This document shows, piece after piece, positions 34,021-42,760 of a stretch of 64,000 nucleotides of DNA. The notes under the pieces were generated by a model. That model did not search any database. It was not told where the DNA came from and saw only the letters and a program-made list of their open reading frames with translations. The translations under genes and the position numbers were made by a program. Positions within the stretch are counted from its first letter, which is position 1. Each line of letters opens with the position of its first letter. Location: contig CAJFTA010000002.1 in the NCBI GenBank assembly GCA_904419835.1, positions 5,204 through 69,203 on the forward strand, written 5' to 3'. The stretch comes from an uncultured Pseudoflavonifractor sp. (GTDB lineage Bacteria; Bacillota; Clostridia; Oscillospirales; Oscillospiraceae).

Positions 34021-34049
34021 ATTATAGCATAGCTCAGCGGAAACAGCAA
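34021..34049 (-). promoter_or_regulatory. Promoter of the VWA/SLH gene
   Basis: On the minus strand, TTGCTG (34049-34044), 17-bp spacer, TATAAT (34026-34021), with a TGC extended -10. Confidence 0.75.
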
Positions 34050-34211
34050 CAAAAAATCATCCACAGGAAGGGGAAATTTCCAATATTAGTTTGTGAGCGG
34101 TTTATGACGCTTTTTGGTTACATATGCGCGAAACATTGCAAAAACGCGGGTGAATAAGTAAAAAAGGGGAATCACATGTTAAAAAATATCCGAAAGAATA
34201 AAGGAAGATTC

Positions 34212-34240
34212 TTGAATTTGAGTGCCGCCTATGCTATACT
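34212..34240 (+). promoter_or_regulatory. Promoter of the GH20-like gene
   Basis: TTGAAT (34212-34217), 17-bp spacer, TATACT (34235-34240), with a TGC extended -10. Transcription would start near 34247. Confidence 0.75.
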
Positions 34241-34246
34241 AACCAA

Positions 34247-34373
34247 AAATAGGTGCGCTTTCGGCGGAAGGGCCGGAACGAGCCTGATGGTTTGCAGCCA
34301 GACCCCTGTATCGACGGTGACGCCGGAAGCCGGCCTTGCGGGGCAACTGTTTTGCAAGGGAGGAGATAAAGTT
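34247..34373 (+). promoter_or_regulatory. Structured 5' leader of the GH20-like gene, possible cis-regulatory RNA
   Basis: A roughly 127-nt untranslated leader rich in GC stems in an otherwise mixed-composition region. Visible pairings include GCCGG/CCGGC around an AAG loop (about 34324-34336) and CCTTGC/GCAAGG (about 34335-34361), whose right arm abuts the ribosome-binding site GGGAGGAG. The last stem could hide or expose that site. I could not match it to a riboswitch class; the motifs of cyclic-di-GMP and cobalamin switches are not convincingly present. Confidence 0.4.
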
Positions 34374-37300
34374 ATGAAGAAAGCAGTGCGGAAGGGCGCG
34401 TCCAAAGCGGCAGCGCTGGTACTCAGCCTGGCGATGATCTTCGGCATGGTGCCCCTGGTGGGCGCTTCAGCGGAAGAGACGGCGGGCGCGCAGGACAATT
34501 TCGACCGCATCGTCCATCTGGACATGGGCCGGAAGTATTTCACCCCCGAGTGGATCAAGGCGCTTATTAAGGAGAGCGCGGCGCTGGGGTATACGGCGCT
34601 TGAACTGGACTTCTCCAATAATGAGGGATTCCGGTTCTCCCTGCCTGAAGAGCAGATGAAGATTGAGGTAGGCGGCTATGAGACCGTGCTCGTGGAAGTG
34701 GAGCCCGAGGAGCCTGCGGCGCCCGTGGAACCCACCGAGCCTGCGGCGCCTGTGGAATCCGCCGAGCCCGTGGAGCTCACCGAGCCTGCGGCACCTGTGG
34801 AATCCACCGAGCCCGTGGAGCCCACTGAGCCTGCGGCGCCTGTGGAGCCCACTGAGCCCACTGAGTCTGCGCCCCAGTATAAGGAAGTGCAGGTCTGGAA
34901 CAGCAAGACCGTGGATCTCACCGCGGCGCTGAGCAGCGATGGCTACATTACTGCGGATCAGATGGAGGACATCATTGCCTGTGCTGACGAGGCTGGCATC
35001 GAGATTATCCCCCTGCTGAACAGCCCCGGCCATATGGGCGCTATTCTGGATGTGTTCCCGGAGTACCGCTGGACTGCCAAAAATGGAAAGACCAGTGAAT
35101 CCACCATTGATTTGAGGAACGAGGAAGCGGTGAAGTTTGCCCAGGGCGTGGTGAGCGCCTACGCCAAGTGGTTCGCGGAGCAGGACTGCACGACCTTCAA
35201 CATCGGCGCGGATGAGTTCGCCAATGATATTGGCGATTCTGTTGGCGACATAATGGGTCTGGATTACATTTATAAAAATGATCGTGACCTGTATGGAGCG
35301 CTGATTGACTATATCGACGACCTGGCGGTTTTCGTGGAAGGCTGCGGAATGACCCCCCGCGCCTTCAACGACAGCTTCTGCTACAGCAATGATACCAGCG
35401 ACGCCCCCAGCCGCAATATTCAGGTCTGCTACTGGTCCTCCGGCTGGAACGGCTATTCCCCTGCTTCTGCCTCCACGCTGGCGGATGAGGGCTATGAGTT
35501 GATCAACACCCACGGCAACTACTACTATATCCTGGGGAAGGACGACTGCTGGGACCGCGGCGCTGGGTATGACTTCAACAACAATGCCTTTGCCGGCGGA
35601 AGCACCATTTCCGACCCGGCGGGCGCCATGTTCTGCATCTGGTGCGACGATCCCATTGCTGAGACAGAGCAGCAGGTGGCCGAGAAGATTCGCCTGCCCC
35701 TGCGCGTCATGGCGGCCCGCATGCAGGGCGAGGACGTGAGCGCCGGCTCCGTTGACATGACGGTAATCCCCGGCGGCTTCAATGCCGACGGCACCATCAA
35801 CACCGATGCGCCCAGCACTGAGGTGAAGGATGAGGCCACCGGCGTGGCGGTCACGGCGCCCGGCCTGACCGGCATTGCGGTGGAGAAGGCGGATGCTCCC
35901 GCTCTGGCGGAAGTCCCCTATGTGGCCTATAATGTCACCCTCAACGGCGGCGGATACACAGGCTCTGCGGAGGTCACCATCCCCCTGGCGGGCACTGGGC
36001 TGGAGAATGCGGAGGCCCTGATGGGCTTTGTGCTGGAGCAGGATGGTTCCGTGACCCCGGTTGAAGGCCAGCGCAGCGGCGCGGACTTTACCTTTACCGC
36101 CCCCCATTTCTCCACCGTGGGCGTCTACGACGCCTCCGCGCTGGCGGCCTCCTCTGTCGCCGGGGACTATGAGCAGTTCACCGGTACGATGGAGGAAGGG
36201 CGGTACCTGATTGTCTATGAGTATACGCATCGTGAGGGCAGTTGGCCTAATTATCATAATGTTACCGACTACTACACCCTGGGCTCCGACGGCTTGGCCT
36301 CTTTGGTCGAACGGGACGAGAACGGCGTCATCACCCTGGACGAGAACGATGGGAACCTCCTGTGGAACTTTGAGCGGAGCGGCAACGGCTGGGCCATCAC
36401 CAACAGCGAAGGCCATCGGATGGGCATGAGCGGCAGTAAAGGGTGGTTTGGCAGCTGGACCATCACCCCCGACTATAATGACAGCAATCCCTGCGTTTTT
36501 ACAGTCAGCTCCTCCGGCAATGGATGGAACATCAGCGCGGGTGTTACGGACGGAGGCGACAACACCACCGGCTATTTGGTGGGAACTGCTGATCGGTGGG
36601 GAGATGTCTCCTTTAGCGGCGACACCGATCAGGGCACCCTTTATCTCTACAAGCTGGCTGAGCCTACTTATGCGGTGACTATCATCTGCCAGACCGAGGA
36701 CGGTGTGGAGATTCAAAAAGTCCAGGAGATGTGGCCTGCGGGTGCCGCTGTTATCGAGGCCCCCTCGATTTCGGGCTATGACGTGGTTCCCCCTTCTGAG
36801 CAGACCATCGCTGTAACGCCCTCCGGCCTGAATACCGTGACCTTTACTTACAAGCAGTCCGAGAATCCGCCGTCCAATGCTCTGCGTGGCAACAGCCTCG
36901 AGGTTGAGTGGTGGATTACCAACAGCATGGTGCGCGAGGAGGCTAACGATTGGGCGGATAGCTCTACCACCATCTCCAGTTCCGATGCCAATAGCAATGA
37001 CGGCGTGGCGCTGACGGGAGTCTCTCCCGAGACGGCCTACTCCAACTACGACGGCTGGGTGGAGCTGCATTACTGGCAGAGCATGCGTCTCGACCGCGAT
37101 AATCACCAGACCGGCGACAGCGGCGACGATGAGACCGCCGACGGCACCGTCATCACCCGGGTGCGCTATCACAACGGCGCCTGGCAGTACATGGACGAGA
37201 ACGGCCTCTGGAACTGGTTTGTCAGTGGCGACCAGGTGGTCACCTACTACATGCGGCACACGGATATCACCAAAGAGATTACCACCGCCATGAAGGACTG

Positions 37301-39284
37301 GGGCTATGATCCCAATACTTCCGGGGGTACTTCGGATACTTCTGGTGGCGATGGCCAGGTGGCCCTGTCGGTGGCTGTGGTCTATCCCGACGGCAGCCTC
37401 AGTCCCGCAGAGGGGGACATCTACCTCAACTCCACCACCATTTTCAACTACTGGGCGGGCCGGGACATCGGCATCATCGCCCCCCTCAATAACTCGGAGT
37501 ATACCGTCACCCGTATCACGGTTGTCGACGGCGAGCGCGATGACCGAGGATGGTGGGATGATAGAAACACCAACGTATGGTATGGCGACGACACCATCAC
37601 CTGGAATAAAGAGAATGGCCGGTTTGTCGAGAGAGAGGTCTGGAGCGAGGACATGGGCGGCGCGCCCATGGTGAACGGTAAAGTCAGCAACATCACCTGG
37701 CCCGCCAAGAGCACTGCCAAGCTGGTTCTCATCTACCTGGAGCCTGTGAAGCGAGAGAGCAACCTGAAGGTGGAGTATCGAGTGGACGACGCGTCCAAGA
37801 CTCTGCTCTATGGCTTCGATGTTGTGGTCTCCGAGACCGCTGAGGAGCCTGTGACCTTCCTCAACAGCCTGGTGAACGGTTCTGATCAGCCCCCTTATCA
37901 GCCCGGCGAGATTGACCTGTCTGACGATGCCTACATTGTCAACAGCTCTAACGTCCACCAGACCTTCAACAAGAATTTGGCCACCATTCCCGACCTAAAC
38001 CTGCCGGCACGATATAATTATGTCCGCGCGGAGATTTCTGAGGATGGTAAGACGCTGACTCTCTACTATAACCGTCTGGCTTCTCAGTATCAGTTCGTGG
38101 TGGACTACGGCCTGCCGGTGGAAATTGATTTTGCGGCGCTGAGCATCGAGGCGAATGGCCTTCAGTCGGTCAGCGGCGGCACTGCTGATATGAGTGTGGC
38201 GGCCGACCTGGCCAGTCAAACGCTGACTGTGACGCCCAAGGGTATTTTGAACGACACAGCCACTGTCCCCCTGACCCTGACATATAAGGACACGTCGGGC
38301 GGTACCAACACCCAGGAGGTCACTGTGGACTTCATTCCCGCCTCCACGGTGTACTATGAGGATACGGAACCTTTCGTAGACTACAGCGGTAATTGGAGCC
38401 TTGTTGGAGATGCGGACACCGATCGCGCTCAGACCACCAGCAAGCTGGGCGACAAGGCTATCTACGGGTATGATGCTGCTTATGGCACCGATGCCACCTA
38501 CAGCGGCGGCAGCGCCCACAAGGTTACGCTGTCCTCTGGACAGACCGCCACGGCGACCTTCAGCTTCCACGGCACCGGCTTCCAGCTGGTCAGCATGACC
38601 GACGCCACCTCCGGCTGCATCACGGTCCACGTCGAGGGCAATGGGGTTGACAAGTACTACTTCGTGGATAACTACTATGCCAGCGGCACGCTCTACCAGG
38701 TGCCCGTCATGAAGGTGGACGACCTGGAGCTGGGCAATTACACCGTTACGGTCACGGCGTGTTATCTTAACAGCCGCAACTGGGATAGCGATGAAGCGGG
38801 CACCTCCACCTTCGTGCTGGACGGCATCCGCATCTACAAGCCCATCGGCGACTACGCGGACTATGCGCAGGACAACGAGGGCGGCGCGGTTTACAGCGAG
38901 ATCCGCAACACCCTGATCGGCGGCTGGCAAGATACCAACAAGGTCTATGTGGATACCCTCGGGGAATCCACGAATGAGCTTGGCAAGTATCTCAAGGTCG
39001 GCCCCAACAATGAGGTCTACCTGAAGGAGAACGACCAGATCACCTTCACCGTGCCTGAGGGCGGCTCCATCGTCCAGATTGGCGCCAAGCTGGTGTCCGG
39101 CGGCAGAATGACCTTTAGTGTAACTGGCACTGACATCAATGACTCCGAGACTATCAGCACCGCGACCGCGACTGAGATGTACTACCTGCTGGATGGCGTG
39201 CAGCCCGGCAATACAATTACCATCACCGCCGCAGGCGACGGAATCCTGTCCCTCACCAACCTCAAGCTTGTAAGCGGTTCTTAA
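34374..39284 (+). CDS. Giant secreted GH20-like (beta-N-acetylhexosaminidase family) multidomain protein
   Basis: 1636 residues with a signal peptide (1-33). A GH20 barrel spans about 40-400: ALELDFSNNEGFRFS, IIPLLNSPGHMGAI, and the catalytic Asp-Glu pair in GADEF (Asp280-Glu281). A Pro/Glu/Thr-rich repeat of about 58 residues (110-167) is inserted inside the barrel. After it come beta-sandwich modules, a MucBP-like domain near 765-830, and a carbohydrate-binding-like module near 1320-1500. There is no LPXTG or SLH anchor. Likely acts on host mucin or glycoconjugate N-acetylhexosamines. GC content looks lower than in neighbouring genes. The stop is 16 bp before the small precursor-like gene, with no terminator between. 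Confidence 0.82.
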   Translation: MKKAVRKGASKAAALVLSLAMIFGMVPLVGASAEETAGAQDNFDRIVHLDMGRKYFTPEWIKALIKESAALGYTALELDFSNNEGFRFSLPEEQMKIEVGGYETVLVEVEPEEPAAPVEPTEPAAPVESAEPVELTEPAAPVESTEPVEPTEPAAPVEPTEPTESAPQYKEVQVWNSKTVDLTAALSSDGYITADQMEDIIACADEAGIEIIPLLNSPGHMGAILDVFPEYRWTAKNGKTSESTIDLRNEEAVKFAQGVVSAYAKWFAEQDCTTFNIGADEFANDIGDSVGDIMGLDYIYKNDRDLYGALIDYIDDLAVFVEGCGMTPRAFNDSFCYSNDTSDAPSRNIQVCYWSSGWNGYSPASASTLADEGYELINTHGNYYYILGKDDCWDRGAGYDFNNNAFAGGSTISDPAGAMFCIWCDDPIAETEQQVAEKIRLPLRVMAARMQGEDVSAGSVDMTVIPGGFNADGTINTDAPSTEVKDEATGVAVTAPGLTGIAVEKADAPALAEVPYVAYNVTLNGGGYTGSAEVTIPLAGTGLENAEALMGFVLEQDGSVTPVEGQRSGADFTFTAPHFSTVGVYDASALAASSVAGDYEQFTGTMEEGRYLIVYEYTHREGSWPNYHNVTDYYTLGSDGLASLVERDENGVITLDENDGNLLWNFERSGNGWAITNSEGHRMGMSGSKGWFGSWTITPDYNDSNPCVFTVSSSGNGWNISAGVTDGGDNTTGYLVGTADRWGDVSFSGDTDQGTLYLYKLAEPTYAVTIICQTEDGVEIQKVQEMWPAGAAVIEAPSISGYDVVPPSEQTIAVTPSGLNTVTFTYKQSENPPSNALRGNSLEVEWWITNSMVREEANDWADSSTTISSSDANSNDGVALTGVSPETAYSNYDGWVELHYWQSMRLDRDNHQTGDSGDDETADGTVITRVRYHNGAWQYMDENGLWNWFVSGDQVVTYYMRHTDITKEITTAMKDWGYDPNTSGGTSDTSGGDGQVALSVAVVYPDGSLSPAEGDIYLNSTTIFNYWAGRDIGIIAPLNNSEYTVTRITVVDGERDDRGWWDDRNTNVWYGDDTITWNKENGRFVEREVWSEDMGGAPMVNGKVSNITWPAKSTAKLVLIYLEPVKRESNLKVEYRVDDASKTLLYGFDVVVSETAEEPVTFLNSLVNGSDQPPYQPGEIDLSDDAYIVNSSNVHQTFNKNLATIPDLNLPARYNYVRAEISEDGKTLTLYYNRLASQYQFVVDYGLPVEIDFAALSIEANGLQSVSGGTADMSVAADLASQTLTVTPKGILNDTATVPLTLTYKDTSGGTNTQEVTVDFIPASTVYYEDTEPFVDYSGNWSLVGDADTDRAQTTSKLGDKAIYGYDAAYGTDATYSGGSAHKVTLSSGQTATATFSFHGTGFQLVSMTDATSGCITVHVEGNGVDKYYFVDNYYASGTLYQVPVMKVDDLELGNYTVTVTACYLNSRNWDSDEAGTSTFVLDGIRIYKPIGDYADYAQDNEGGAVYSEIRNTLIGGWQDTNKVYVDTLGESTNELGKYLKVGPNNEVYLKENDQITFTVPEGGSIVQIGAKLVSGGRMTFSVTGTDINDSETISTATATEMYYLLDGVQPGNTITITAAGDGILSLTNLKLVSGS
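34701..34875 (+). repeat. In-frame Pro/Glu/Thr-rich coding repeat
   Basis: Imperfect repeats coding EPAAPVEPT / EPAAPVEST units inside the GH20 catalytic region. Such repeats are prone to length change by slippage. Confidence 0.8.
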
Positions 39285-39300
39285 GAAAGGGGTGTGCAGT

Positions 39301-39558
39301 ATGAAAAAGGAATATTGTAAACCCGAGATCGCGTTTGAGAGCTTTGAGCTGTGCAGCGACATCGCCAAGGGCTGTTACTTCCATGTGAATTCGAAGGCCT
39401 TTGATTGTGAGATCACATGGCCCGGAAGGCCGAACGTTTTCTGTTACGGCCCCTGCAGCAAAACGGCCGAGGATCTGGCCAAGCTGAATGTGCCGGGTAT
39501 AAATGACAAGGCCTGCTACCATGGCCCCAGCGGCGGCAGCGTACTCTTTACATCCTAA
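39301..39558 (+). CDS. Putative cysteine-rich RiPP precursor peptide
   Basis: 85 residues with no signal peptide. The leader-like N-terminus reads KKEYCKPEIAFESFELCSDI, followed by AKGC; the KPxIxxExFxL...IAxGC layout is common in small precursor-like proteins next to radical SAM/PqqD genes in gut bacteria. There are seven cysteines (6, 18, 25, 36, 48, 52, 72), a Gly/Ser-rich end and a C-terminal serine. GAAAGGGG precedes the ATG. It is followed by a terminator hairpin and then by kinase-like, radical SAM, PqqD-like, nucleotidyltransferase-like and peptidase genes, which suggests it is their substrate. No core sequence resembles a known peptide product. Confidence 0.7.
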   Translation: MKKEYCKPEIAFESFELCSDIAKGCYFHVNSKAFDCEITWPGRPNVFCYGPCSKTAEDLAKLNVPGINDKACYHGPSGGSVLFTS

Positions 39559-39565
39559 ACTGTGC

Positions 39566-39599
39566 AAAAAGCCCTGCCCCGATGGGGCGGGGCTTTTTT
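39566..39599 (+). terminator. Attenuating terminator after the precursor gene
   Basis: A 15-bp stem (39566-39580 with 39584-39598, one G-T pair), GAT loop and TTTTTT, between the precursor and the modification genes. Partial read-through would give much precursor and little enzyme. Confidence 0.85.
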
Positions 39600-39605
39600 G
39601 CAGGG

Positions 39606-39613
39606 AAAGGAGG
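39606..39613 (+). promoter_or_regulatory. Ribosome-binding site that decides the kinase-like start
   Basis: AAAGGAGG, 8 bp before a TTG. It places the start downstream of the terminator hairpin; an earlier in-frame GTG would be buried in the hairpin. Confidence 0.75.
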
Positions 39614-39621
39614 CGGCCTTT

Positions 39622-40473
39622 TTGTACCGCCAGGATTACCAGTTCGGCGGCGTGGGGTTTGCCCTGACGGCGGAGGCGCCCATCCGGCCGGCCCCCCTTT
39701 TGGAGCAGTTTCGCGCCCCGGAGACAAGCGCCGCCCATCAGATTCAGTGCCGCTTTGCGGCGCGGCTGCCCGCGCCTCCCGCGCATCCGCCCCTCGACAC
39801 GCCGGAGGAGAAGATGTGGAGCAAGGACGGCGCGATTTATGGTTTCCATGCCTATCAGATCAGCCATGACGACCCGCTCAGGCCCGCCTGCTGGTGGCGC
39901 CGGCGGGGCAAACATACGGAAATGCTGTGGGCGGAGGAGTTCCGGGAGATGCTGTATGCGCGGAACATCCTGACCTCGGCGGATCTCTTTGGAAGCCTGC
40001 TGGAGGAGGGAGGAATCATCCTCCATGCCGCTTACATCGTCCATCAGGGGCGCGCGGTGCTGTTTTCCGGTCCCAGCGGAATGGGAAAGACCACTCAGGC
40101 CGGACTCTGGGAACGGTATCGCGGAGCGGATATCATCAATGGGGACAGAGCGCTGATCCGGCGCGGGCCGGATGGGACCTTTTGGGCTCACGGCATTTGT
40201 TACAGCGGTACATCCGGGATATGCCGAAATGTCAGCGCGCCGCTGGCTGCGGTGGTGCTGCTGTCCCAGGGGCCGGAAAGCAGAACGGAGCCCCTGGGAG
40301 GCCTGAACGCATTCAGGGCGCTGCTCCCGAGGGTTTCCTATCATACCTGGGCGGCGGAGGAAGCGAAAAATGTCACGGACATTCTCTCTGCGCTCCTGTC
40401 CGAAAAACCCGCCTTTCATCTGGCCTGCCGGCCGGACGAGAGCGCGGTTGAAAGCTTGGAGAAGTATCTATGA
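39622..40473 (+). CDS. HPr-kinase-like protein, candidate peptide kinase
   Basis: 283 residues from a TTG start. The C-terminal half has the P-loop GPSGMGKTTQA (about 150-160) followed by INGDRALI, a layout shared with HPr kinase/phosphorylase and PEP-carboxykinase-like proteins; the N-terminal half has no recognised domain. Homologues sit in lasso-peptide clusters of the paeninodin type, where they phosphorylate the C-terminal serine of the precursor. Here the upstream precursor also ends in serine, so the same role is proposed by analogy. The stop overlaps the radical SAM start by 4 bp (ATGA). Confidence 0.72.
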   Translation: MYRQDYQFGGVGFALTAEAPIRPAPLLEQFRAPETSAAHQIQCRFAARLPAPPAHPPLDTPEEKMWSKDGAIYGFHAYQISHDDPLRPACWWRRRGKHTEMLWAEEFREMLYARNILTSADLFGSLLEEGGIILHAAYIVHQGRAVLFSGPSGMGKTTQAGLWERYRGADIINGDRALIRRGPDGTFWAHGICYSGTSGICRNVSAPLAAVVLLSQGPESRTEPLGGLNAFRALLPRVSYHTWAAEEAKNVTDILSALLSEKPAFHLACRPDESAVESLEKYL

Positions 40474-41600
40474 GTATATCTGATCAAATCCCGGGCCGCG
40501 ATGTTGAGCCGCTCTGGTCAACCTATATCCATCAAAAAGGGAGTGCTCTGGGCCTTCCGGTGAGCGGCTCCTTTGAACTGACGCCCCGGTGCAATTTCAA
40601 CTGCAAAATGTGCTATGTGCACCAGACTGCCGAGCAGGTGGCCGCCTCCGGCCGGCGGGAGATGACGGCGGACCAGTGGCTGGACATCGCCCGGCAGGCA
40701 AAGGACGCGGGCATGGTCTTTCTGCTCCTCACCGGCGGGGAGCCGCTGCTCTTCCCGGAGTTTCCCCGGCTCCTCCACGAGCTGAAGCAGATGGGCCTGC
40801 TGGTGTCGGTGAACTCCAACGGCTCCCTCATCCGGGGCGAGCTGCTGGAGACGCTGAAAAAAGACCCGCCTCTCCGGTTCAACATCACCCTCTACGGCGG
40901 CAGCGACGCCGCCTATGAGCGGCTGTGCGGCCGGCCGGCGTTCCACCAGGTGGTGGACAATATCCGCGCGCTGAAGGAGGCGGGCATCTCCGTGCGGCTC
41001 AACGCCTCCATTACTCCCTACAACAAGGACGATGTGCAGGACATTTTCCGCATCGGCAGGGAGCTGGGGGTCCATGTCAAGTCCGCCACGTACATGTTCC
41101 CGCCGGTGCGCATCAACGGCGGCGAGGCCGGCAGGGCGGACCACCGCTTTTCCCCGGCCGACGCGGCCAGATACGAGCTGCTCTGCCGGGAGCAGACCAT
41201 GACGGAGGAGCAGCTGCGGGAAGCGGTGAAGAACGGCGGGCTTCCGCCGGACGGGGAGGAGTGCACCGGCGGCGCCGAGGGAGAGCCCCTCTTCTGCCGG
41301 GCGGGCCGGAGCTCCTTCTGGATGACCTGGGACGGCCGCCTGCTCCCCTGCGGGATGATGGCGGACCAGGGCGTCTCCGTGCCGGAGCAGGGCTTCGCCG
41401 CCGCCTGGGCGGCGGCCAGGCGGGCGGCCGAGGCCATCCGCCTGCCAAAGGAGTGTACCGGCTGCCCCATGCACACCCAGTGCGCCTCCTGCGCCGCCTC
41501 CTGCGCGGCGGAGACCGGCCGGTGCGACGGCAAGCCGGAGTACCTCTGCGAGATGACAAAAGCCCTGATCCACCTGACATGGGAAAAATACGGAAAGTGA
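40470..41600 (+). CDS. Radical SAM/SPASM peptide-modifying enzyme
   Basis: 376 residues. The iron-sulfur motif for S-adenosylmethionine is CNFNCKMC (Cys41, 45, 48), followed by the GGEPLL motif near residue 90. The C-terminal third has a SPASM-type cysteine set (SSFWMTWDGRLLPCG, then several clustered cysteines from about 330) that would bind auxiliary clusters. Such enzymes make carbon-carbon, thioether or epimer changes in RiPP precursors. It overlaps the kinase-like gene and is followed 10 bp later by a PqqD-like gene, the usual partner for leader recognition. Confidence 0.9.
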   Translation: MSISDQIPGRDVEPLWSTYIHQKGSALGLPVSGSFELTPRCNFNCKMCYVHQTAEQVAASGRREMTADQWLDIARQAKDAGMVFLLLTGGEPLLFPEFPRLLHELKQMGLLVSVNSNGSLIRGELLETLKKDPPLRFNITLYGGSDAAYERLCGRPAFHQVVDNIRALKEAGISVRLNASITPYNKDDVQDIFRIGRELGVHVKSATYMFPPVRINGGEAGRADHRFSPADAARYELLCREQTMTEEQLREAVKNGGLPPDGEECTGGAEGEPLFCRAGRSSFWMTWDGRLLPCGMMADQGVSVPEQGFAAAWAAARRAAEAIRLPKECTGCPMHTQCASCAASCAAETGRCDGKPEYLCEMTKALIHLTWEKYGK

Positions 41601-41610
41601 GAGCGCAGCA

Positions 41611-41871
41611 ATGGAAGTGAAGAAACAACTGGTCCTGCGGGAGATCGCAGGCGACTATGCTCTGATTCCAGTAGGTGATACTGTAATCAAAAATAACGGT
41701 TTGTTTTCGCTGAGCGAGACGGGAGCCCGTATCTGGGCGCTTCTGCCCCAGGCGGACGGGGCGGAACAGCTGGTGGACGCGCTGCTGGAGGAGTACGATG
41801 TGGACCGGGAGACGCTGGAGCAGGATGTAAATGAATTCCTGAACCAGCTCCGTCAGCTGGAGATTCTCTGA
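41611..41871 (+). CDS. PqqD-like RiPP recognition protein
   Basis: 86 residues of the PqqD type (winged-helix RiPP recognition element). The typical hydrophobic core LFSLSETGARIWALL (about 31-45) is clear. These proteins bind the leader of the precursor and present it to the modifying enzyme. It lies between the radical SAM enzyme and the metallophosphoesterase, with the next gene beginning at the base after its stop. Confidence 0.88.
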   Translation: MEVKKQLVLREIAGDYALIPVGDTVIKNNGLFSLSETGARIWALLPQADGAEQLVDALLEEYDVDRETLEQDVNEFLNQLRQLEIL

Positions 41872-42744
41872 GTGAAGAAGGGGCGGCAAAGGCTGCTGTG
41901 GGCAGTCCTGCCGGCGACCGTTCTGCTTCTGGCGGCCTGGATTGTCTGGGGCGTCTGGCGCTCGGCCAGCCGGCCCGCGGCCAGGACCTGGCAGGTGGAG
42001 GCGGGGCTGCCCGTCCGCCTGGCGGTGCTGTCCGACCTGCACGGCAGCGTGTTCGGGGAGCAAAACAGCGAGCTGGCCGCCCTGGTGGCGGAACAGCGGC
42101 CGGACCTCATCCTGCTGGACGGCGACATGCTCAATGGCAGCGCGGACAGCGCGGAGCCCCTGCTGGAGCTGATTGGCCGGCTGGTGGAAATCGCCCCGGT
42201 CTACTATGCCTGGGGCAACCATGAGCTGGAGTACATGGACCGGGGCGTCTCCGACCTGCGGGCGCAGGTGGAGGCCCTGGGGGCCGTGGTGCTGGAGCTG
42301 GAGTATGTGGACCTGACGGTCAACGGCGCGCAGCTGCGGCTGGGCGGCATGTACGACTATGCCTTTGCCCTGGACAACTACAATTCCTGCGACCCGGAGC
42401 GGATGAAGCCGGAGGTGTGGCAGTTCCTCACCGAATTCCAGGACACGGACCGGTACAAGGTGATGCTGTCCCACAGACCGGACAGCTTTGTGTTCGGCGC
42501 GGCGTCCGCCACCTGGGACGTGGACCTGGTGATCAGCGGGCACCTCCACGGGGGACAGGTGGTGCTGCCCCTGCTGGGCGGCGTGTTCGGCGGGGATCAG
42601 GGCCTGTTTCCCCGGTACGTCCACGGAATTTACGAAAAGGACAGGCTTACCCTGGCCGTCACCAGCGGCCTGGGCAGCCAGCCGGAGCGGCTGCCCCGCT
42701 TCAACAATCCGCCGGAGGTCATGGTTCTGGATCTGTCGGCCTGA
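41872..42744 (+). CDS. Membrane-anchored metallophosphoesterase
   Basis: 290 residues with a GTG start directly after the previous stop. One N-terminal membrane helix (about 8-26) leads into a calcineurin-like phosphoesterase fold: SDLHGS, LDGDML, GNHE, and GHLHGGQ metal-ligand motifs are all present (about residues 55-58, 82-87, 115-118, 222-228). Similar to YkuE/LpxG-type enzymes. Its role in this locus is unknown; removing a phosphate or nucleotide from the product or from a lipid carrier is possible. Confidence 0.85.
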   Translation: MKKGRQRLLWAVLPATVLLLAAWIVWGVWRSASRPAARTWQVEAGLPVRLAVLSDLHGSVFGEQNSELAALVAEQRPDLILLDGDMLNGSADSAEPLLELIGRLVEIAPVYYAWGNHELEYMDRGVSDLRAQVEALGAVVLELEYVDLTVNGAQLRLGGMYDYAFALDNYNSCDPERMKPEVWQFLTEFQDTDRYKVMLSHRPDSFVFGAASATWDVDLVISGHLHGGQVVLPLLGGVFGGDQGLFPRYVHGIYEKDRLTLAVTSGLGSQPERLPRFNNPPEVMVLDLSA

Positions 42745-42760
42745 GAGGAGACACCGTCAA

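Noticed and set aside
34247..34373. Cyclic-di-GMP or cobalamin riboswitch upstream of the GH20-like gene
   Set aside because: Some short matches (AATAGGTGC, GCAACTGT) recall a cobalamin switch, but the B12 box and the order of conserved blocks are missing, and the cyclic-di-GMP core motif is absent.
34701..34875. CRISPR-like repeat
   Set aside because: Repeats are in frame, imperfect, without unique spacers, and code a Pro-rich linker.
34467..37958. Long minus-strand frame opposite the GH20-like gene
   Set aside because: Shadow frame; the plus-strand frame has signal peptide, ribosome-binding site and catalytic motifs.
39562..39621. Earlier GTG start for the kinase-like protein
   Set aside because: It would lie in the terminator hairpin and has no ribosome-binding site, while AAAGGAGG sits 8 bp before the TTG at 39622.
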